From contig CP136571.1 of the NCBI GenBank assembly GCA_035192965.1, positions 3,897,666 through 3,961,665 of the forward strand: a stretch of DNA of 64,000 nt. Direction: 5' to 3'. The translations under genes and the position numbers were made by a program. Of the stretch, positions 50,394 to 59,129 are shown piece by piece. This stretch comes from Fuscovulum sp. Its GTDB lineage: Bacteria > Pseudomonadota > Alphaproteobacteria > Rhodobacterales > Rhodobacteraceae. The notes under the pieces are model-generated. The model searched no databases, was not told where the DNA came from, and saw nothing but the letters and a program-made list of their open reading frames with translations. Within the stretch, counting starts at the first letter, position 1. The number at the start of each line of letters is the position of its first letter.

Positions 50394-51410
50394 TTAGAAT
50401 TGGTCTTCGAAGCGCTTGGCCAGATCTTCGATGTTCTCCGGCGGCCAGTCCTCGACTTCCATCCCAAGATGCAGGCCCATGCCCGAAAGCACTTCTTTGA
50501 TCTCGTTCAGCGACTTGCGGCCAAAGTTCGGGGTGCGCAGCATCTCGGCTTCGGTTTTCTGGATCAGGTCGCCGATATAGACGATGTTGTCGTTCTTCAG
50601 GCAGTTGGCCGAACGCACCGAAAGCTCCAGCTCGTCCACCTTCTTCAGCAGCAGCGGGTTGAATTCCAGCCCTGCATCCACTTCGCCCAGCTTGGCCGAT
50701 TCCGGCTCGTCGAAGTTGACGAAGATCGACAGCTGGTCCTGCAGGATGCGCGCGGCATAGGCCACGGCGTCATCCGGCGTCAGGCTGCCATCGGTTTCAA
50801 TCTTCATCGTCAGCTTGTCATAGTCCAGCACCTGGCCCTCACGGGTGGGCTGCACTTCGTAGGAAACCTTCTTGACCGGCGAATAGATCGCATCGATCGG
50901 GATCAGACCGATCGGCGCATCTTCCGGGCGGTTTTTGTCGGCCGCGACATAGCCCTTGCCGGTATTCACCGTCAGTTCCATGAACACATCCGCGCCGTCA
51001 TCCAGATGGCAGATCACGTGGTCCTTGTTCAGAACCTCGATCCCGTTGGATTCCGAGATATCGCCAGCGGTCACAACGCCCGGACCCTTGGCCGAAATCG
51101 ACAGGCGCTTCGGCCCTTCGACTTCCATCTTCAGGCTCACGCCCTTCAGGTTCAGCACGATGTCGGTGACGTCTTCACGCACACCGGCCACGCTGGAAAA
51201 CTCATGCAGAACGTTGTCGATCTGCACCGAGGTGATGGCCCCGCCCTGCAGCGACGACATCAGCACGCGACGCAGCGCGTTGCCCAGCGTCAGGCCAAAG
51301 CCCCGCTCCAGCGGTTCGGCGATCACCGTCGCCACGCGCGCGGGGTCAGCCCCGGGCTTGACCACCAGTTGCGTCGGTTTGATGAGTTCTTGCCAGTTCT
51401 TGTGGATCAT
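50394..51410 (-). CDS. rpoA: RNA polymerase alpha subunit
   Basis: A 338-residue subunit: MIHKNWQELIKPTQL start, N-terminal dimerisation domain with ERGFGLTLGNALRRVLMSSL, and C-terminal DNA/activator-binding domain (LSVRSANCLKNDNIVYIGDLI, TPNFGRKSLNEIKEVL). The frame extends 35 codons upstream without homology; the ATG at 51410 is preceded by GGAGG about 9 bp away. It lies between rpsK and rplQ as in other alpha operons. Confidence 0.98.
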   Translation of the reverse strand: MIHKNWQELIKPTQLVVKPGADPARVATVIAEPLERGFGLTLGNALRRVLMSSLQGGAITSVQIDNVLHEFSSVAGVREDVTDIVLNLKGVSLKMEVEGPKRLSISAKGPGVVTAGDISESNGIEVLNKDHVICHLDDGADVFMELTVNTGKGYVAADKNRPEDAPIGLIPIDAIYSPVKKVSYEVQPTREGQVLDYDKLTMKIETDGSLTPDDAVAYAARILQDQLSIFVNFDEPESAKLGEVDAGLEFNPLLLKKVDELELSVRSANCLKNDNIVYIGDLIQKTEAEMLRTPNFGRKSLNEIKEVLSGMGLHLGMEVEDWPPENIEDLAKRFEDQF

Positions 51411-51484
51411 GCTTTCGCCTCCATACTTGCCCGCTGCCCATGTCCAGTTAGCGGCGGACGCCCGAGGATCAGAAATAGCTGAAA

Positions 51485-51510
51485 CGGGCCGCACCAGAAG
51501 GCACGGCCCG
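51485..51510. promoter_or_regulatory. Hairpin between rpsK and rpoA
   Basis: 7-bp stem CGGGCCG (51485-51491) and CGGCCCG (51504-51510), 12-nt loop, in the 116-bp gap. There is no T-run; it may tune rpoA expression or mRNA processing. Confidence 0.45.
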
Positions 51511-51526
51511 CCCATATCAAACAGTG

Positions 51527-51925
51527 TCAGACGCGGCGGCGCTTCGGCGGACGGCAGCCGTTATGCGCCAGCGGGGTGACATCACGGATCGAGGTGATGT
51601 TGAAACCCACAGCTGCCAGCGCACGCAGCGCCGACTCGCGGCCCGAACCCGGACCCTGCACTTCGACTTCCAGCGTTTTCACGCCATGTTCCTGCGCCTT
51701 TTTCCCGGCGTCTTCGGCGGCCATCTGGGCAGCATAAGGCGTCGACTTGCGCGAGCCTTTGAAACCCATCGTGCCGGCCGAGGACCACGAAATCGCGTTG
51801 CCCTGAACGTCGGAAATCAGAATCTTGGTGTTGTTGAACGACGAGTTCACATGTGCCACGCCAGCAGCAATGTTCTTGCGTTCTTTTTTCTTGGTGCGCG
51901 CGGCGCTCTTGGTATCACGTGCCAT
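51527..51925 (-). CDS. rpsK: 30S ribosomal protein S11
   Basis: A 132-residue protein matching S11: KNIAAGVAHVNSSFNNTKILI, ISWSSAGTMGFKGSRKSTPYAAQ, then the C-terminal NGCRPPKRRRV. It forms part of the 30S platform. It lies 12 bp after rpsM. Confidence 0.98.
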   Translation of the reverse strand: MARDTKSAARTKKKERKNIAAGVAHVNSSFNNTKILISDVQGNAISWSSAGTMGFKGSRKSTPYAAQMAAEDAGKKAQEHGVKTLEVEVQGPGSGRESALRALAAVGFNITSIRDVTPLAHNGCRPPKRRRV

Positions 51926-51937
51926 GGGTGCCCCTCC

Positions 51938-52306
51938 TTATTTCTTCTTGCCAGCGATGGCTTTGGCGGGGCCCTTGCGGGTACGTGCGTTCGTGTGGGT
52001 GCGCTGACCGCGGACCGGCAGGCCCTTGCGATGACGCAGGCCGCGATAGCAGCCCAGATCCATCAGACGCTTGATGTTCATCGACGTTTCGCGACGCAGG
52101 TCGCCTTCGACGGTGAAGTTTGCATCGATGAATTCGCGGATCGCCAGAACTTCGGCATCCGACAGCTGGTTCACGCGACGCGAGGTGTCGATGTTCAGCG
52201 AGGTGCAGATGATCTCGGCGTTATGGGGACCGATACCGGTGATGTAGGTCAGGGCAATCGGCACCCGCTTCTGGGTGGGGATGTTGACGCCAGCAATACG
52301 TGCCAA
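51938..52306 (-). CDS. rpsM: 30S ribosomal protein S13
   Basis: A 122-residue protein: RIAGVNIPTQKRVPIALTYI, GIGPHNAEIICTSLNID, RGLRHRKGLPVRGQRTHTNART. The reading frame begins conserved sequence at a TTG (52306), with AAGGAAC 8 bp upstream and no ATG in a suitable place; the open frame beyond it is unrelated. I therefore annotate a TTG start, which gives MARIAGVN. Confidence 0.96.
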   Translation of the reverse strand: MARIAGVNIPTQKRVPIALTYITGIGPHNAEIICTSLNIDTSRRVNQLSDAEVLAIREFIDANFTVEGDLRRETSMNIKRLMDLGCYRGLRHRKGLPVRGQRTHTNARTRKGPAKAIAGKKK

Positions 52307-52447
52307 ACGTTTGTTCCTTTTCGTTGCGGTTCCGTGATGCCAGAACCTTTTTTCACAACTCCGGCGGCGCAGGCGATCCCGTGCCACCGATTCGATCTGA
52401 CCAGCCAAGCATCAATATGGCCGGACGATTCCCTTGCGGGACGCTGT

Positions 52448-52476
52448 GCTTTATGGGCTTTTCCCCGGCCCGTCAA
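52448..52476 (-). promoter_or_regulatory. Promoter of the rpsM-rpsK-rpoA-rplQ transcript
   Basis: Minus strand -35 TTGACG (52476-52471), 17-bp spacer, -10 TAAAGC (52453-52448). The -35 hexamer is the loop of a perfect 8-bp hairpin (CCCCGGCC at 52463-52470, GGCCGGGG at 52477-52484), so the site could also mark a regulated end of the upstream adk transcript. Confidence 0.6.
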
Positions 52477-52494
52477 GGCCGGGGACCGGCATTT

Positions 52495-53145
52495 TCATGC
52501 CTTGTCAAGCACTGCCGCAATGGCCGCAGAAACTGCGTCCATTTCCGCCAGCCCATCCACCGTCGAAAGCTGATCCTTGGCATAATAGTAACCGATCAGC
52601 GGCGACGTTTTCTTGTAGTATTCCATCAGCCGCTGCTTGAGCGACTCTTCATTGTCATCGGCCCGCCGCCGCAGGTCGGTTGACCCGCAGGCATCGCAGA
52701 CACCCGCCACTGACGTGGGCTTGGTCTGGTCGTGATAGACAGCGCTGCAATTGCCGCAGGTATAGCGACCGGTGATCCGCGCCACGAGCGCGGCGTCATC
52801 CACCTGCATCTCGATCACCGCATCCAGCGCTTGGCCGGACCGGTGCAACAGATCACCCAGCGCATCCGCCTGTTTCAGCGTGCGGGGAAAGCCATCGAAG
52901 ATGAACCCTCCGCCCGCCGGGCCGGTGATCTTTTCCTCGATCAGCCCGATCACGATGTCATCGGTGACCAACTCGCCCCGCGCCATCACCTCGGATACCC
53001 GGCGGCCCATTTCGGTGCCGCTGGTCTTGGCCTCGCGCAACATGTCGCCTGTCGACAACTGCACCATGCCCCGCTCATCCACCAGCCGCTTGGCCTGCGT
53101 ACCTTTTCCCGCCCCCGGCGGGCCCAGAAGAATGATGTTGACCAT
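52495..53145 (-). CDS. adk: Adenylate kinase
   Basis: A 216-residue kinase: P-loop LLGPPGAGKGTQAKRL, GFIFDGFPRTLKQADAL, and a long LID with four cysteines (CGNC and CDAC) that bind zinc. It interconverts AMP, ATP and ADP. The start ATG at 53145 matches the conserved MVNIILLGPPG. It lies 13 bp after secY, the usual place in the spc region. Confidence 0.97.
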   Translation of the reverse strand: MVNIILLGPPGAGKGTQAKRLVDERGMVQLSTGDMLREAKTSGTEMGRRVSEVMARGELVTDDIVIGLIEEKITGPAGGGFIFDGFPRTLKQADALGDLLHRSGQALDAVIEMQVDDAALVARITGRYTCGNCSAVYHDQTKPTSVAGVCDACGSTDLRRRADDNEESLKQRLMEYYKKTSPLIGYYYAKDQLSTVDGLAEMDAVSAAIAAVLDKA

Positions 53146-53158
53146 GTCCCCCCCGCGA

Positions 53159-54517
53159 TCAGCGCCGCGCCGGCGCCTTGGGCGCCGTCCGCTTTTTGCC
53201 ACGCAGGTTCGATTTTTCGATCAACCCTTCATACTGGTGCGCCAACAAATGTGATTGAATCTGGTTGATCGTGTCCATCGTCACCGACACCACGATCAGC
53301 ACAGACGTACCCCCGAAATAGAACGGCAGCCCCACCTCTGCGATCAGGATCTCAGGCAGCAGACAGACCGCCGCCAGATAGGCCGACCCCAGCACAAGGA
53401 TGCGGTTCAGCACGTATTCCAGATACTCTTCGGTCTTCTTGCCGGGACGGATACCGGGAATGAACCCTTGCTGGTTCTTCAGGTTGTCCGCCACATCTTC
53501 CACCTTGAACGCCACATTGGCGGTGTAGAAGTAGGAAAAGAACACGATCATCGCTGCCATCGCCAACAGATGCAGCGGCTGACCATAGCCCAGATAGGCC
53601 ATCAGCGTGGACAGCACCGGGTTGGTATCCGACCCCGAGAAGGTGCCGATCGTCGTCGGCAACAGCAGCAGGGACGAGGCAAAGATCGCCGGGATCACGC
53701 CCGCCGGGTTCACCTTCACAGGCAGGTGCGATGACCCGCCGTCGAAAATCTTCATCCCCACCTGACGGCGCGGATACTGGATATGGATCTTGCGCAGCGC
53801 GCGCTCCATGAACACCACAAAGGCGATGACCGCGATCACCATCACGATGATGCCCAGGATGACCGGGGTCGAAATCGCGCCCGACCGGCCCTGTTCAAAG
53901 AACTGCACCAAAGCGGCCGGAATTTCCGCCACGATCCCCACAAAGATGATCAGCGAAATACCGTTGCCGATGCCCCGCGCGGTGATCTGCTCACCCAGCC
54001 ACATCAGGAACATCGTCCCGCCCACCAGCGTGATCACGCAAGCTGCCTTGAAGAACAGCCCCGGATCATGGGCCAGACCGCCCGCTTCCAGCGAAACAGC
54101 GATGCCCCAGGCCTGAAAGATCGCCAGCGCCACGGTGCCATAGCGCGTGTACTGGTTCAGCTTCTTGCGGCCTTGCTCGCCTTCCTTCTTCAGCTGCTCC
54201 AGCTTCGGCACCATTGCGGCCATCAGCTGTACGATGATCGACGCGCTGATATAGGGCATGATCCCCAGCGCGAAGATGCCCATACGGCTGATCGCGCCAC
54301 CTGTGAACAGGTTCAGCATCCCACCGATGCCCTGGCTCGCCTCCGTCATGAACTCGCGCAGCGCCGTCCCGTCGATACCGGGCACGGGGATATAGGTCCC
54401 CAGCCGGTAGACGATCAGCAACCCGAGGGTAAAGAAAATGCGTTGGCGAAGGTCGGTCGCCTTGCCAAGGGCGGACCAACTCAGGTTCGCCGCCATTTGC
54501 TCCGCAGCAGATGCCAT
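53159..54517 (-). CDS. secY: Preprotein translocase subunit SecY
   Basis: A 452-residue protein with ten membrane helices. Conserved parts: RIFFTLGLLIVYRLGTYIPVPGID at helix 1, the plug and lateral gate regions around SRMGIFALGIMPYISASIIVQLM, the cytosolic loop with NQYTRYGT, and the C-terminal LNRILVLGSAYLAAVCLLPE. The channel for Sec-dependent export. The frame is open 56 codons upstream; the ATG at 54517 matches the family start. Confidence 0.97.
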   Translation of the reverse strand: MASAAEQMAANLSWSALGKATDLRQRIFFTLGLLIVYRLGTYIPVPGIDGTALREFMTEASQGIGGMLNLFTGGAISRMGIFALGIMPYISASIIVQLMAAMVPKLEQLKKEGEQGRKKLNQYTRYGTVALAIFQAWGIAVSLEAGGLAHDPGLFFKAACVITLVGGTMFLMWLGEQITARGIGNGISLIIFVGIVAEIPAALVQFFEQGRSGAISTPVILGIIVMVIAVIAFVVFMERALRKIHIQYPRRQVGMKIFDGGSSHLPVKVNPAGVIPAIFASSLLLLPTTIGTFSGSDTNPVLSTLMAYLGYGQPLHLLAMAAMIVFFSYFYTANVAFKVEDVADNLKNQQGFIPGIRPGKKTEEYLEYVLNRILVLGSAYLAAVCLLPEILIAEVGLPFYFGGTSVLIVVSVTMDTINQIQSHLLAHQYEGLIEKSNLRGKKRTAPKAPARR

Positions 54518-54617
54518 GCCCAGACTTCTTTCATGGAGGCGCCGCCGAACCGTTTTCCGGTCGGCGGCGCGGGAAAACTTGCCCTGATGTAAGCGGTCCT
54601 GCGACCGCTCACAACCG

Positions 54618-55097
54618 TTATTCGGCAGCCGCCGGCGCCGATGCCTTGACGGTGATCGAACCACCAGCCTTTTCGATGGCCTCAATGGCCGAGGCAGACG
54701 CGCCCGTGACCACCAGTTTCACCTTCGACGTCAGCTCACCCTTGCCCAGGATGCGGATGCCGTCGCGCTTGGTCTTGGTCAGACCGGCAGCAACCAGCAC
54801 GTCTTCGGTGATCTCAGCTTTGATATCCAGCTTGCCCAGACCGATGAACTTTTCGATCAGGCCCAGGTTGACCACCGCGAATTCCAGACGGTTCGGCTTG
54901 TTGAAGCCGCGCTTGGGCAGACGGCGGTACAGCGGCATCTGGCCGCCTTCATACCCGCCAAGTGCCACGCCCGAACGGGACTTCTGGCCCTTGATCCCGC
55001 GCCCTGCGGTCTTGCCCTTGCCCGAACCTGGGCCGCGCGCCACGCGCTTCTGCTTCTTGGCGGCGCCGTCATTGTCACGCAGTTCATTCAATTTCAT
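54618..55097 (-). CDS. rplO: 50S ribosomal protein L15
   Basis: A 159-residue protein: MKLNELRDNDGAAKKQKRVA, GPGSGKGKTAGRGIKGQKSRSG, FEGGQMPL-like YEGGQMPLYRRLPKRGFNK. Start ATG at 55097 (an upstream in-frame region is unrelated); AAGGAG lies close before it. Located between rpmD and secY as expected. Confidence 0.97.
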   Translation of the reverse strand: MKLNELRDNDGAAKKQKRVARGPGSGKGKTAGRGIKGQKSRSGVALGGYEGGQMPLYRRLPKRGFNKPNRLEFAVVNLGLIEKFIGLGKLDIKAEITEDVLVAAGLTKTKRDGIRILGKGELTSKVKLVVTGASASAIEAIEKAGGSITVKASAPAAAE

Positions 55098-55203
55098 GTC
55101 GCATACTCCTTGGCCGGAATGCCCATACCTGCGACGGATGAAGGGCAACGCGGCATTTCTTGTTGGTTCAGGGCGGCACGCTGCCCCCCTATAAAATGGC
55201 AAA

Positions 55204-55229
55204 GACGCGCGAGGTTTCCCCCGCGCGTC
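55204..55229 (-). terminator. Hairpin with T-rich flank between rpmD and rplO
   Basis: 8-bp stem GACGCGCG (55204-55211) and CGCGCGTC (55222-55229), 10-nt loop, followed leftward by TTTGCCATTTTA. It may act as a partial terminator or attenuator in the middle of the spc transcript; readthrough is needed for rplO-secY-adk. Confidence 0.45.
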
Positions 55230-55269
55230 CTGTCAGGCACCGTTTGGCAGGGTTACCCCTGCCCCACGA

Positions 55270-55464
55270 TCAGCCGCGTTCTTCGATGATCTGCACCAGG
55301 TGCTGGATCTTGCGCACCATGCCGCGCACGGAAGGCGTATCTTCCAGCTCGCGGGTGCGGTTCATCTTGTTCAAGCCCAGACCTTTCAGGGTCGCGGTCT
55401 GCACGGCCGGGCGGCGGGCGGCGGATGCCACCTGCTTTACCACGATGGTTTTCTTGTCAGCCAT
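55270..55464 (-). CDS. rpmD: 50S ribosomal protein L30
   Basis: A 64-residue protein matching L30: IVVKQVASAARRPAVQTATL, KGLGLNKMNRTRELEDTPS, VRGMVRKIQHLVQI. Start ATG at 55464; two codons upstream is another possible ATG that would overlap the rpsE stop. It follows rpsE by 2 bp. Confidence 0.97.
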   Translation of the reverse strand: MADKKTIVVKQVASAARRPAVQTATLKGLGLNKMNRTRELEDTPSVRGMVRKIQHLVQIIEERG

Positions 55465-55466
55465 GA

Positions 55467-56042
55467 TCAAGCCTCCACTGCTTCAGCTTCGGGCTTGCGC
55501 AGAATCTCGGCCACCTTCTTGCCGCGACGATTCGCAACTTGGCGAGGCGATGTTTCCTGCTTCAGACCGTCGATCGTGGCGCGGATCATGTTGTAGGGGT
55601 TCTGCGACCCGATGGATTTCGCCACCACGTCCTGAATCCCCAGCATTTCGAACACAGCGCGCATCGGACCACCGGCGATGATCCCGGTACCGGCCGCAGC
55701 CGTCCGCATCACCACTTTGCCTGCGCCATGACGGCCTTCCATATCGTGATGCAGCGTGCGCGCATCCTTCAGCGGAACGCGGATCAGCGAACGCTTGGCC
55801 TGTTCAGTGGCCTTGCGGATCGCTTCCGGCACTTCCTTGGCTTTGCCCTTGCCAAAGCCGACGCGACCACGCTGGTCGCCGACCACGACAAGTGCCGCAA
55901 AGCCAAAGCGCTTGCCGCCCTTAACGGTTTTGGACACGCGGTTGATCGCGACCAGACGGTCGGCGAATTCCGGGGTTTCTTCCGGGCGGTTGTCGCGGCG
56001 GTCATTGCCACGGCCTTCCCGGCGGTTGTCACGTTCTGCCAT
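55467..56042 (-). CDS. rpsE: 30S ribosomal protein S5
   Basis: A 191-residue protein: acidic/basic N-terminal tail (MAERDNRREGRGNDRRDNRP), dsRNA-binding RLVAINRVSKTVKGGKRFGF, then VPEAIRKATEQAKRSLIRVPL and GTGIIAGGPMRAVFEMLGIQDVVAKSIGS. Start ATG at 56042; the longer frame upstream lacks homology. Confidence 0.97.
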   Translation of the reverse strand: MAERDNRREGRGNDRRDNRPEETPEFADRLVAINRVSKTVKGGKRFGFAALVVVGDQRGRVGFGKGKAKEVPEAIRKATEQAKRSLIRVPLKDARTLHHDMEGRHGAGKVVMRTAAAGTGIIAGGPMRAVFEMLGIQDVVAKSIGSQNPYNMIRATIDGLKQETSPRQVANRRGKKVAEILRKPEAEAVEA

Positions 56043-56166
56043 ATGGCATTCCTTCACTCGTGGCGCGGCAAAGCGCCGTTTGTTGGCCAATCCTGGTGGA
56101 TGCCAAAGGGCAACCCCGGATCATCGGGGTGGCGCGCCCATACCGGAACACGCCACCCGCTTTTGA

Positions 56167-56526
56167 TTAGAACTTCAGGCCACCTTCACGGGCAGCATCG
56201 GCCAAAGCCTTGATCTTGCCGTGAAAGATGTAACCGCCGCGGTCGAAATAGCATTCTTCCACGCCGGCCTTTTTCGCACGTTCTGCAATCGCAGCGCCGA
56301 TCTTGGCCGCAGCCTCGACGTTGTTCTTGCCAACGATCCCCAGATCCTTCTCGAGCGACGATGCAGCGGCCACGGTGACCCCCTTCACGTCGTCGATCAG
56401 CTGGACGCTGATGTTCTTGCTCGAACGATGCACCGAAAGGCGCAGACGCCCGTTCGACATCGCCTTGATCTTGTTCCGGACGCGCATGCGACGCTTGAGG
56501 AACAGCTCTCTTTTCGTGTTCGCCAT
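56167..56526 (-). CDS. rplR: 50S ribosomal protein L18
   Basis: A 119-residue 5S rRNA-binding protein: RRMRVRNKIKAMSNGRLRLSVHRSSKNISVQLIDD, then AAKIGAAIAERAKKAGVEECYFDRGGYIFHGKIKALADAAREGGLKF, the conserved C-terminus. A gap of about 120 bp separates it from rpsE. Confidence 0.98.
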   Translation of the reverse strand: MANTKRELFLKRRMRVRNKIKAMSNGRLRLSVHRSSKNISVQLIDDVKGVTVAAASSLEKDLGIVGKNNVEAAAKIGAAIAERAKKAGVEECYFDRGGYIFHGKIKALADAAREGGLKF

Positions 56527-56537
56527 GGTTGCGCCCC

Positions 56538-57071
56538 TTACTTCTTCTTGCCTTCCTTGCGGAAGATGTACTCATCCTTGTAGCGGATGCCCTTGCCCTT
56601 ATAGGGCTCGGGGCGCTTCCACTCACGGATGTTCGCCGCAACTTGTCCGACAAGCTGCTGGTCGATACCTTCCACAACGATTTCAGTCTGCTTCGGAGAG
56701 GTGACAGTCACCCCCTTCGGCACTTCGAAGTTGACCTCATGCGAATAGCCGAGCGACAGCTTCAGGATATTCCCGTTCATCGCGGCGCGGTAACCCACAC
56801 CCTGGATTTCCAGGTCTTTCTTGAACCCATCGGTCACACCAACCACAAGGTTGGACACCATGGAGCGGGTCATGCCCCACTGCTGACGTGCGCGCTTGGA
56901 CATGCCGCGCGGGGTCACCTTGATGGTGGTTCCGTCGACAGTCAGCGTCACGTCGTCGCCAGCGGTGAAGCTGCGGGTGCCTTTCGGCCCCTTCACTTCG
57001 ATGGTCTGACCGCTGATCGAGGCCGACACGCCCTTGGGCATTTCGACCGGCTTCTTTCCAATACGAGACAT
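56538..57071 (-). CDS. rplF: 50S ribosomal protein L6
   Basis: A 177-residue two-domain protein: MSRIGKKPVEMPKGVSASIS, GVGYRAAMNGNILKLSLGYSH, and the C-terminal signature PEPYKGKGIRYKDEYIFRKEGKK. Start ATG at 57071 with GGAGGG 6 bp upstream. Confidence 0.98.
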   Translation of the reverse strand: MSRIGKKPVEMPKGVSASISGQTIEVKGPKGTRSFTAGDDVTLTVDGTTIKVTPRGMSKRARQQWGMTRSMVSNLVVGVTDGFKKDLEIQGVGYRAAMNGNILKLSLGYSHEVNFEVPKGVTVTSPKQTEIVVEGIDQQLVGQVAANIREWKRPEPYKGKGIRYKDEYIFRKEGKKK

Positions 57072-57081
57072 ACCACCCTCC

Positions 57082-57480
57082 TCAGAACACGGTGCAGAGC
57101 ACTTCGCCGCCAACATTGGCGGACCGTGCTGCTGCATCGGACATGACGCCTTTCGGCGTGGAGACGATGGAAACACCCAGACCGTTCCGCACCGACGGGA
57201 TGTCCTTGACACCCATATAGACGCGGCGGCCCGGCTTGGACACGCGCTTAAGCTCGCGGATCACCGGGGTGCCTTCAAAGTACTTGAGCGAGATCACCAG
57301 TTCACCCTGGCCATTCTCGGTCGTCTTTTTCTCGTAGCCGCGGATGTAGCCTTCCGTTTCCAGCACATCCAGCACCCAGGCGCGCAGCTTCGAAGCCGGC
57401 GTCGCGACGGTGGATTTGCCGCGCTGTTGCGCGTTGCGGATACGGGTCAGCATATCGCCGAGAGGATCGTTCATCGACAT
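57082..57480 (-). CDS. rpsH: 30S ribosomal protein S8
   Basis: A 132-residue protein: NDPLGDMLTRIRNAQQRGKS, then PVIRELKRVSKPGRRVYMGVKDIPSVRNGLGVSIVSTPKGVMSDAAAR. In many bacteria S8 represses the spc operon by binding its mRNA near rplE. A second ATG two codons in (MNDPLGD) is an alternative start. Confidence 0.98.
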   Translation of the reverse strand: MSMNDPLGDMLTRIRNAQQRGKSTVATPASKLRAWVLDVLETEGYIRGYEKKTTENGQGELVISLKYFEGTPVIRELKRVSKPGRRVYMGVKDIPSVRNGLGVSIVSTPKGVMSDAAARSANVGGEVLCTVF

Positions 57481-57493
57481 CTGTCTTCCTCCC

Positions 57494-57799
57494 TTACCAG
57501 CTCGACTTCACCATGCCGGGGATCTGGCCGAAAGACGCCAGTTCCCGCAGCATGATGCGCGAGAGTTTCAGCTTACGATAATAAGCATGGGGACGGCCCG
57601 TCAGCTGGCAGCGGTTGTGCAGCCGGGTGGCGGACGAGTTGCGGGGCAGTTCGGCAAGTTTCAGAGTCGCCTTGAAGCGCTCTTCCACCGGCTTGGACTG
57701 GTCGTTGATCACCGCCTTGAGTGCCGCGCGCTTCGAAGCATGCTGCTTCACAAGCTTGGCGCGCTTCACTTCGCGGTTCACCATGGATTTTTTTGCCAT
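57494..57799 (-). CDS. rpsN: 30S ribosomal protein S14
   Basis: A 101-residue zinc-free (long) S14: MAKKSMVNREVKRAKLVKQH, LAELPRNSSATRLHNRCQLTGRPHAYYRKLKLSRIMLRELA. It has a single Cys and none of the CxxC zinc motifs of the short form. It lies between rplE and rpsH. Confidence 0.98.
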   Translation of the reverse strand: MAKKSMVNREVKRAKLVKQHASKRAALKAVINDQSKPVEERFKATLKLAELPRNSSATRLHNRCQLTGRPHAYYRKLKLSRIMLRELASFGQIPGMVKSSW

Positions 57800-57816
57800 A
57801 TCTAGGTTCCTCGCGG

Positions 57817-58377
57817 TTACGACGTGAAGGGCATGTTGAAATGCTTCAACAGCGCCTTGGCTTCTGCGTCGGTCTTCGCGTTGGTGCAGATGATGATGTC
57901 CATTCCCAGAACTTCGTCGACCTTGTCGAAGTTGATTTCCGGGAACACGATGTGTTCCTTCAGGCCCATGGCATAGTTGCCACGGCCGTCAAAGGACGTG
58001 CCCTTCACGCCGCGGAAGTCGCGGACGCGCGGCAGGGCAATCGTGATCAGACGATCCAGGAATTCGTACATCCGGTCGCCGCGCAGCGTGACCTTGCAGC
58101 CCAGCGGCATCTCTTCCCGCACGCGGAAGCCGGCGATCGACTTCTTTGCATAGGTGATGACGGCTTTCTGACCTGCAATCTGCGACAGTTCTTCAGCGGC
58201 CTGCTTCACCTTCTTGGTGTCCTTGACCGCTTCGCCGACGCCCATGTTCAGCACGATCTTCTCGAGCTTGGGGATCTGCATGTCGTTCTTGTAGGAGAAC
58301 TCTTCCTTCATCGCGGGGCGGATGCGCGTGGCATAGTCCGCCTTGGCCCGCGGGGTATAGGTGGCTTGGTCAAGCAT
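57817..58377 (-). CDS. rplE: 50S ribosomal protein L5
   Basis: A 186-residue 5S rRNA-binding protein: PKLEKIVLNMGVGEAVKDTKKV, AVITYAKKSIAGFRVREEMPLGCKVTLRGDRMYEFLDRLI, RDFRGVKGTSFDGRGNYAMGLKEHIVFPEI. Its start codon abuts rplX, sharing one base with that gene's stop. Confidence 0.98.
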   Translation of the reverse strand: MLDQATYTPRAKADYATRIRPAMKEEFSYKNDMQIPKLEKIVLNMGVGEAVKDTKKVKQAAEELSQIAGQKAVITYAKKSIAGFRVREEMPLGCKVTLRGDRMYEFLDRLITIALPRVRDFRGVKGTSFDGRGNYAMGLKEHIVFPEINFDKVDEVLGMDIIICTNAKTDAEAKALLKHFNMPFTS

Positions 58378-58682
58378 CAGATCGCCTCCCCGGTGGACTT
58401 GGCGTAACGCACCTTCTTGTCGCCTTCCATGCGGAAGCCGACGCGGGTGGGTTTGCCGTTCTTGTCAACAATCGCCAGGTTCGACAGATCGACCGGCAGC
58501 GCCTTGGCCAGACGGCCGCCCTGAGAAGAAGCCGACTGCTTGGTGTGGCGGATCGCGACGTTCACGCCATCGACGACGGCCTTGTTGTCCTTGGGCATGA
58601 CGGCGGAAATCTCGCCCTTCTTGCCCTTGTCCTTGCCGGTGAGCACGATGACCGTGTCACCCTTCTTGAGTTTCGCAGCCAT
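58377..58682 (-). CDS. rplX: 50S ribosomal protein L24
   Basis: A 101-residue KOW protein: MAAKLKKGDTVIVLTGKDKGKKGEISAVMPKDNKAVVDGVN, then the C-terminal RVGFRMEGDKKVRYAKSTGEAI. It starts 50S assembly. Start and stop each share one base with the neighbouring genes rplN and rplE. Confidence 0.98.
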   Translation of the reverse strand: MAAKLKKGDTVIVLTGKDKGKKGEISAVMPKDNKAVVDGVNVAIRHTKQSASSQGGRLAKALPVDLSNLAIVDKNGKPTRVGFRMEGDKKVRYAKSTGEAI

Positions 58683-59050
58683 CAGAGCACCTCCGGAGCC
58701 AGCGAGATGATCTTCATGAAGTTCTTCGCACGCAGCTCGCGCACGACCGGCCCGAAGATACGGGTGCCGACCGGTTCGCCCTGGTTGTTCAGGATGACGG
58801 CGGCGTTACGGTCAAAGCGGATCGACGTACCGTCTTCACGGCGGACTTCCTTGGCGGTGCGAACGACGACTGCCTTGCGGACATCCCCCTTCTTCACACG
58901 GCCTTTCGGAATAGCTTCCTTCACCGACACCACGATGATGTCGCCGACCGAAGCATAACGGCGGTGCGAACCGCCAAGAACCTTGATGCACTGAACCCGG
59001 CGAGCGCCAGAGTTGTCAGCTACATCCAGATTGGTCTGCATCTGGATCAT
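58682..59050 (-). CDS. rplN: 50S ribosomal protein L14
   Basis: A 122-residue protein: MIQMQTNLDVADNSGARRVQ, IKVLGGSHRRYASVGDIIVVSVKEAIPKGRVKKGDV, RFDRNAAVILNNQGEPVGTRIFGPVVRELR. The ATG at 59050 and another three codons in (MQTNLDV) are both plausible. It is 79 bp downstream of rpsQ. Confidence 0.98.
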   Translation of the reverse strand: MIQMQTNLDVADNSGARRVQCIKVLGGSHRRYASVGDIIVVSVKEAIPKGRVKKGDVRKAVVVRTAKEVRREDGTSIRFDRNAAVILNNQGEPVGTRIFGPVVRELRAKNFMKIISLAPEVL

Positions 59051-59129
59051 TGGTTTACTCCCGACCTTTGGGAACCGTCATGATCGTAACGGTCCCAGGG
59101 TTTCGTTCGAGCAGAACGGAGGTTGCGGC

